A stretch of 64,000 nt of DNA, taken from positions 8,742,001 to 8,806,000 of the forward strand of contig JASJZC010000007.1 of the NCBI GenBank assembly GCA_037178855.1, in the 5' to 3' direction. Made by a program: the position numbers and the translations under genes. Each line of letters opens with the position of its first letter. The stretch's first letter is position 1. Of the stretch, positions 60,392-64,000 are shown piece by piece. This DNA comes from Oscheius sp. JU75. Lineage: Eukaryota; Nematoda; Chromadorea; Rhabditida; Rhabditidae. The notes under the pieces were generated by a model. That model did not search any database, was not told where the DNA came from, and was given only the letters and a program-made list of their open reading frames with translations.

Positions 60392-62294
60392 TTAAGCAGT
60401 TTGGCTTAAGAAGTTGACATTATCGAAGCCCACGTTAAAGTTGACGTCAATAGTCTTTTGTTTTCGTTCATAGTGGCGGTAGACGGCAGCAATAACCAAT
60501 ATGGCAACGATGAGGGCACCGAAGGCTGCTCCTATGCCTCCAAGAACTTCAGAGTGATCGTGACTCTGATGAACCAATTGGGTAGCTTCAGGAGTCGGCT
60601 TTGATGGTAGATTTAAGAACACTTCCGTCTGAAGATTTTCTGTCTTTGTGTTTGTGAAAGATAAAGTATCTCTATGAATTTATAACCAAAGTTAGATAGT
60701 ACCTCGTTATCAATGATGCTCTTACTATTCAGATGGAACATGCTGAATGCTGAAGGCTTCCTAGCCGCATGCAGGTATCCCCCCATTTCAATACGACTCA
60801 TTTTAATGGCATCTGGCATGAGAATCCAGAGAACGTCGCCATCACAGGGAGGCTGAGAGAATGTGCCATTGTAGGTGTAGTAGACATCCTTAACTTTCGG
60901 GAAAAACTGGTCTGGAGGGACCCATTCGAAGGAAGTCATCGTCGTGTTGGGAATCGTGAACATCTCTTCCCACAAAGCTAAAATAACTGTCTTAATAGGT
61001 TGGAGCAGCTTACCTGTGGAGTTGTACATGTCGGCCATCTCGTAGGGACTCTTCATTATTTCTGAGACGAATGTGGCAACAATGACCACTCCTTGTGGTA
61101 GTTTCTTTGCTTGTTCAATGGGAAGACCATGCATAGTATGAACAAAGTGGAGCTAAAAAATTGAATTTATTTGGTATCGCACATTCTGTTACCTCAAAGT
61201 CATATTTTGCATTATTGACTGTGTGTCCGTAATGGAAGCCGAATCCCGAGATCACTATGTCCAACATGTCCCAGTTCACTTCTATAAGCTGGTATTCTTC
61301 TCGGAGAGGTCCTCCAGACAGAGTTGGCCGGTTTTTCCATTTGTCGTAACCGATGATTGTAGCTGAAACAGTTCAACTAGATACGACAGGTTACGCATGC
61401 CTGCCTTATTTTTTTTAGTTTGGTTAAGGTACCTAGATCGTTATAGAACTTCCCCTATTTGGCTACCAGTTCTTATACATTTATTTATGGTCTCCTACCA
61501 TTAGCCTTTGCTCATCATTGGCAGAACTCAACAGATCGCTACGATTCTACATACAAGAGGACGAAGGATGAAACTAAGAAGGCAATCGTGTATTCGAACT
61601 GGGTTGCTACTCTTTTGTTTCTATCCAAAATGTTTCTCATTTCCTTTTATAAGCATCGTCGCTGGAAAAAAAGGCAGTTAGACGGGTATAATAAGATCTT
61701 TTGGTCCATGAACTGTGTCTCGAATGTTACATTCTACTTCAGTTTCTGACTCCAAATAGTGCATATCCCGAGAAGAGAGCTCTTTGAAGCAGCATATATG
61801 ACAAGTGAAAATAGCAGCCTGACTAGGGGACGTCTTGAAATAATTTCGGTATTTTCTGTCAAATCGTGTCAAGACCCCAAAAGGATGTACATCAACACTT
61901 TTCATATGGTGCAACTACTGAATGTTTATGATGAACTTGCCTGTGACATTGTTTTTCTCCGACTCCATGACTTCTTCCCTTGATTCATAGTTCTCGAATC
62001 GGAGTGGGGGATAAGAGACAATTGTAGTGCTTCCTAAAAAAAACAATCAAAATGGAAATGCTTAAAGTATACCGAGATCAATATTGATAGGTGACTTGCG
62101 TCCCTTGGTTAGACACTGAGCGACCCCCATTTCTTCCATCTGCTTCACAAAAGGGGATGGCAGGTGATCGTATAAGTCTAAAAATTATGTTTTTAGGCAT
62201 GCAATTTCTGCTTACCTTCAACCTTTGTTGGATCCAGATTTAAAAGAAAGGAAACAGTAATACATGGTAAAAGTGAGAGCAATAGTCCGCGCAT
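60392..62294 (-). CDS. membrane-anchored carbonic-anhydrase-related protein
   Basis: Alpha-carbonic-anhydrase fold. Start MRGLLLSLLPCITVSFLL is a signal peptide. Landmarks in order: AQCLTKGRKSPINIDL, SYPPLRFENYES, PTLSGGPLREEYQLIEV, GFGFHYGHTVNNAKYDFELH, LPQGVVIVATFVSE, YYTYNGTFSQPPCDGDVLWI. The usual zinc pair in FHFHWG appears here as FGFHYG, so the first His is Gly; the third ligand in the ELHFVH segment remains. Loss of catalysis is therefore likely. After the fold comes TEVFLNLPSKPTPEATQ, a membrane helix GGIGAAFGALIVAILVIAAV and a short cytosolic tail, an architecture like CA IX/XII/XIV. One intron (61363-61940) has a GC donor in the context CAG|GCAAGT, and the frame continues as NNVT-ATIIGYD. 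Stop TAA at 60392. Confidence 0.8.
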
Positions 62295-62444
62295 TGCTCT
62301 GCAATGAGCCTGTGCGAGTGACCTAAGAAGGGCAGCGCGATCATTTATTCCGATGATGTCACAAATGGATCTATCGATGGGAATAGGGTTGTGGTGCTCT
62401 GCAGGGTCTTAATTGCTGCCGACAAGATCAAAAGAGATCGAACG

Positions 62445-62450
62445 TTTATT
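62445..62450 (-). terminator. polyadenylation signal (minus strand)
   Basis: AATAAA begins 2 nt after the TAA of the small cysteine-rich gene. Confidence 0.6.
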
Positions 62451-62451
62451 A

Positions 62452-63233
62452 TTAGAAATCTAGTCGCCACGTGTCGGAGCGTATCTCTCGGACGATCCTC
62501 TCCCATTCAACTTTCATCTGCTCCTCACAGCGAGCCAGGTTGCTTTCGTTGGCATACATGCCTGAATATCAAACTGTTATATACAAGAAAACTTACAGAA
62601 TGACCAAACAACATCAAGGGCCTTATTAGCGTAGATAGGACACTGCTTGTACCGGTCACCACACTTCTCCTCATTGCCAGCCTTCTTGCAAATCTTGTTC
62701 CCGTATCGACACACGTTTTGGATGTCCTGGATAAAAAGATAGATAAAATTTTTATTTCGTAAATGAAATTAAAAAAAACAGTTGTCAATTCGCTCTCTGT
62801 TGCCAGCTGCCAGTTTGTTGAAATCGAAGGCCCGATATCGCCTTGACCTGTCCTCTGTCAACCAGTCCTCTGCCAAATACTGTACTGTCACTTTTAACCT
62901 GTAGCGTTCCTATTGTACACGTGTCCGTATGGCCCTGTTACTGTCTTCCCAATTAAAGTAGTAGCCGTTTCTCAACTTGCAGATTCTCTCACAAAACATA
63001 GCCTAGATCAACTTTCGGTATTTAATAATAACCTTGAGATGGAACAAGACACCAAAGTTGCGGCTAAAAAACTAGTTTGACCTATTGCCCCCTTAAAACC
63101 TGCTATCTTCCTCTAATGGACCTCAAATCTTCAACAATCGAAAACTTACCGAAGTATAATTTTTTCTAGAAGGCAGTCCAGCCGAAACTCCTAGTAGAGC
63201 CGCAAAAATTAGTGTATAAACAAGGTGGCCCAT
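62452..63233 (-). CDS. small secreted six-cysteine protein
   Basis: Three exons. Start MGHLVYTLIFAALLGVSAG is a signal peptide, then LPSRKNYTS. Exon 2 (after TTTTTATCCAG) encodes DIQNVCRYGNKICKKAGN, EEKCGDRYKQCPIYANKALD and VVWSF; the third, after a 35-nt intron, gives CMYANESNLARCEEQMK and ends TWRLDF. The mature part is about 88 residues with six cysteines, consistent with three disulfides, and helical between them. I do not recognise the family; a saposin-like or venom-allergen fold is not supported by the spacing. Confidence 0.65.
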
Positions 63234-63574
63234 GGCTCTGAAAGTTGGAAATGACGGCAGTCAAAGACTGTCCGTAGTGTCCGGTGGGGTCAAGAAACTG
63301 GCCGCGGAACAGGATCCCTGGGACAGTGAACTGAACTGGGCGATACATTCATAGCTCAGCAGGTGGCCAAAAACTACAACAAGCAGGAGCGAGGCAAATT
63401 GTGCGAGAACGCTTACCTAACAATGTTAAGGAGGACAACAGAAGAGGAAAACAAGACTGCTGAAGGCTATGTGAAGCTGTTTTTATGACTTTCTCTAAGG
63501 GTGATGTCTGTATTCAGCACGAATATATCGATATTTCATTCAGTTTTGAAAAGATTTGGTGGGAGGCATTGAAT

Positions 63575-64000
63575 CTACTTCTCTCCACTGATCTGTTGTT
63601 CAAACTTTGAGGCGAGAGTAGAAACCCGATTGGCTTTAAAGCTGCTGGCCGGTAGCAGTGTGCGCTGCTTTGACGATTCCTCTTTATTCTTCTTGTACTT
63701 GATGGCCAGTTGACGGAGCTTCTCCTCCACAGGACTTATAACTGTCTGACCAAGGAATTGCGTGATCGAGGTTCGTCTCTCTCCTCCTCCTCCTTCTCGA
63801 TGACTAGATGATGGTCCAGCTATCTGCACGGGTACCAGCACAGGGGCAGGCTTGGGAACTTCAACCTCATCTTCATCTCCCAGCTTACTATTTGGAACAT
63901 GGGACGTCGGCCTCCGGACGGGCTTTTTTCGATTGGCAATCTTCTGGGATGCGGTATTTGACCTGGGTTCCGATTTCTTTACTGGCTCAGGAGACTTCTG
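63575..64000 (-). CDS. 3' exon of an unknown charged protein (runs off the window)
   Basis: The frame is open from the window edge to TAG at 63575. It is Ser/Pro/Lys-rich at first (SEPRSNTASQKIANRKKPVR; EVEVPKPAPVLVPVQIAGPS), then RRTSITQFLGQTVISPVEEK, a helical basic segment LRQLAIKYKKNKEE, and the end VSTLASKFEQQISGEK. No domain recognised. It is probably the disordered C-terminus of a cytoskeletal or scaffold protein; the rest lies outside the window. Confidence 0.6.
   Translation of the reverse strand, partial: QKSPEPVKKSEPRSNTASQKIANRKKPVRRPTSHVPNSKLGDEDEVEVPKPAPVLVPVQIAGPSSSHREGGGGERRTSITQFLGQTVISPVEEKLRQLAIKYKKNKEESSKQRTLLPASSFKANRVSTLASKFEQQISGEK

Noticed and set aside
61459-61983. 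Plus-strand frames inside the carbonic anhydrase intron
   Set aside because: No splice sites or recognisable domain; sits wholly in the GC-AG intron.

Overview
This window is eukaryotic, from a compact metazoan genome that looks most like a nematode. The evidence is spliced coding sequence throughout, introns that are mostly about 30-60 nt with GT..TTTCAG or GT..TTTAG ends, AATAAA signals a few bases after stop codons, 3' splice sites only a few bases before several start codons, and a set of animal genes: troponin T, Son of sevenless, BAG2/UNC-23, ZC3H14/SUT-2, LAMP, a PiT phosphate transporter, globin, a chloride-type alpha-amylase and Kunitz/lustrin-type secreted proteins. A member of the clade I (Trichuris/Trichinella-like) nematodes is my best guess; no rRNA or marker sequence is present to prove it. 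Layout: 35-2273 (-) is the 3' part of an unknown gene. 3211-16622 (+) is a giant extracellular protein with parallel beta-helix repeats, EGF repeats, Ig/FN3-like repeats, a cadherin-like repeat and a mucin-like tail. 16833-19828 holds small genes and a degenerate repeat field. 20497-23162 (-) is ZC3H14 and 24171-32746 (+) is Son of sevenless. 33069-34454 has a tiny secreted-peptide gene and BAG2 (-). 36731-39775 (+) is alpha-amylase with an appended C-terminal domain. 41429-43092 (+) is a proline-rich secreted protein. 44595-46021 (+) is troponin T, overlapping tail to tail with a Kunitz/lustrin gene (46103-47136, -). 48481-49435 (-) is an N-myristoylation-motif globin, 51087-51685 (-) a single-pass membrane protein, 54420-55703 (+) a LAMP-like protein and 55924-58045 (-) PiT. 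58435-58833 is a MITE-like inverted-repeat element. 59349-60269 (-) is a Kunitz/lustrin protein, 60392-62294 (-) a membrane-anchored carbonic-anhydrase-related protein, 62452-63233 (-) a small cysteine-rich secreted protein, and 63575-64000 (-) the 3' end of an unknown gene. These are ordinary neighbours with unrelated jobs, not an operon or gene cluster: cell signalling (SOS), RNA 3'-end control (ZC3H14), muscle (troponin T, BAG2/UNC-23), digestion, ion and phosphate handling, and secretion. No CRISPR array, rRNA, intact tRNA or prokaryotic operon is visible. The most unusual items are the giant beta-helix protein, the ultrashort introns (one apparently 29 nt), the carbonic anhydrase fold with a lost zinc ligand, Kunitz domains missing one disulfide, the MITE-like element, several perfect intronic hairpins, and micro-genes of 35-71 codons.
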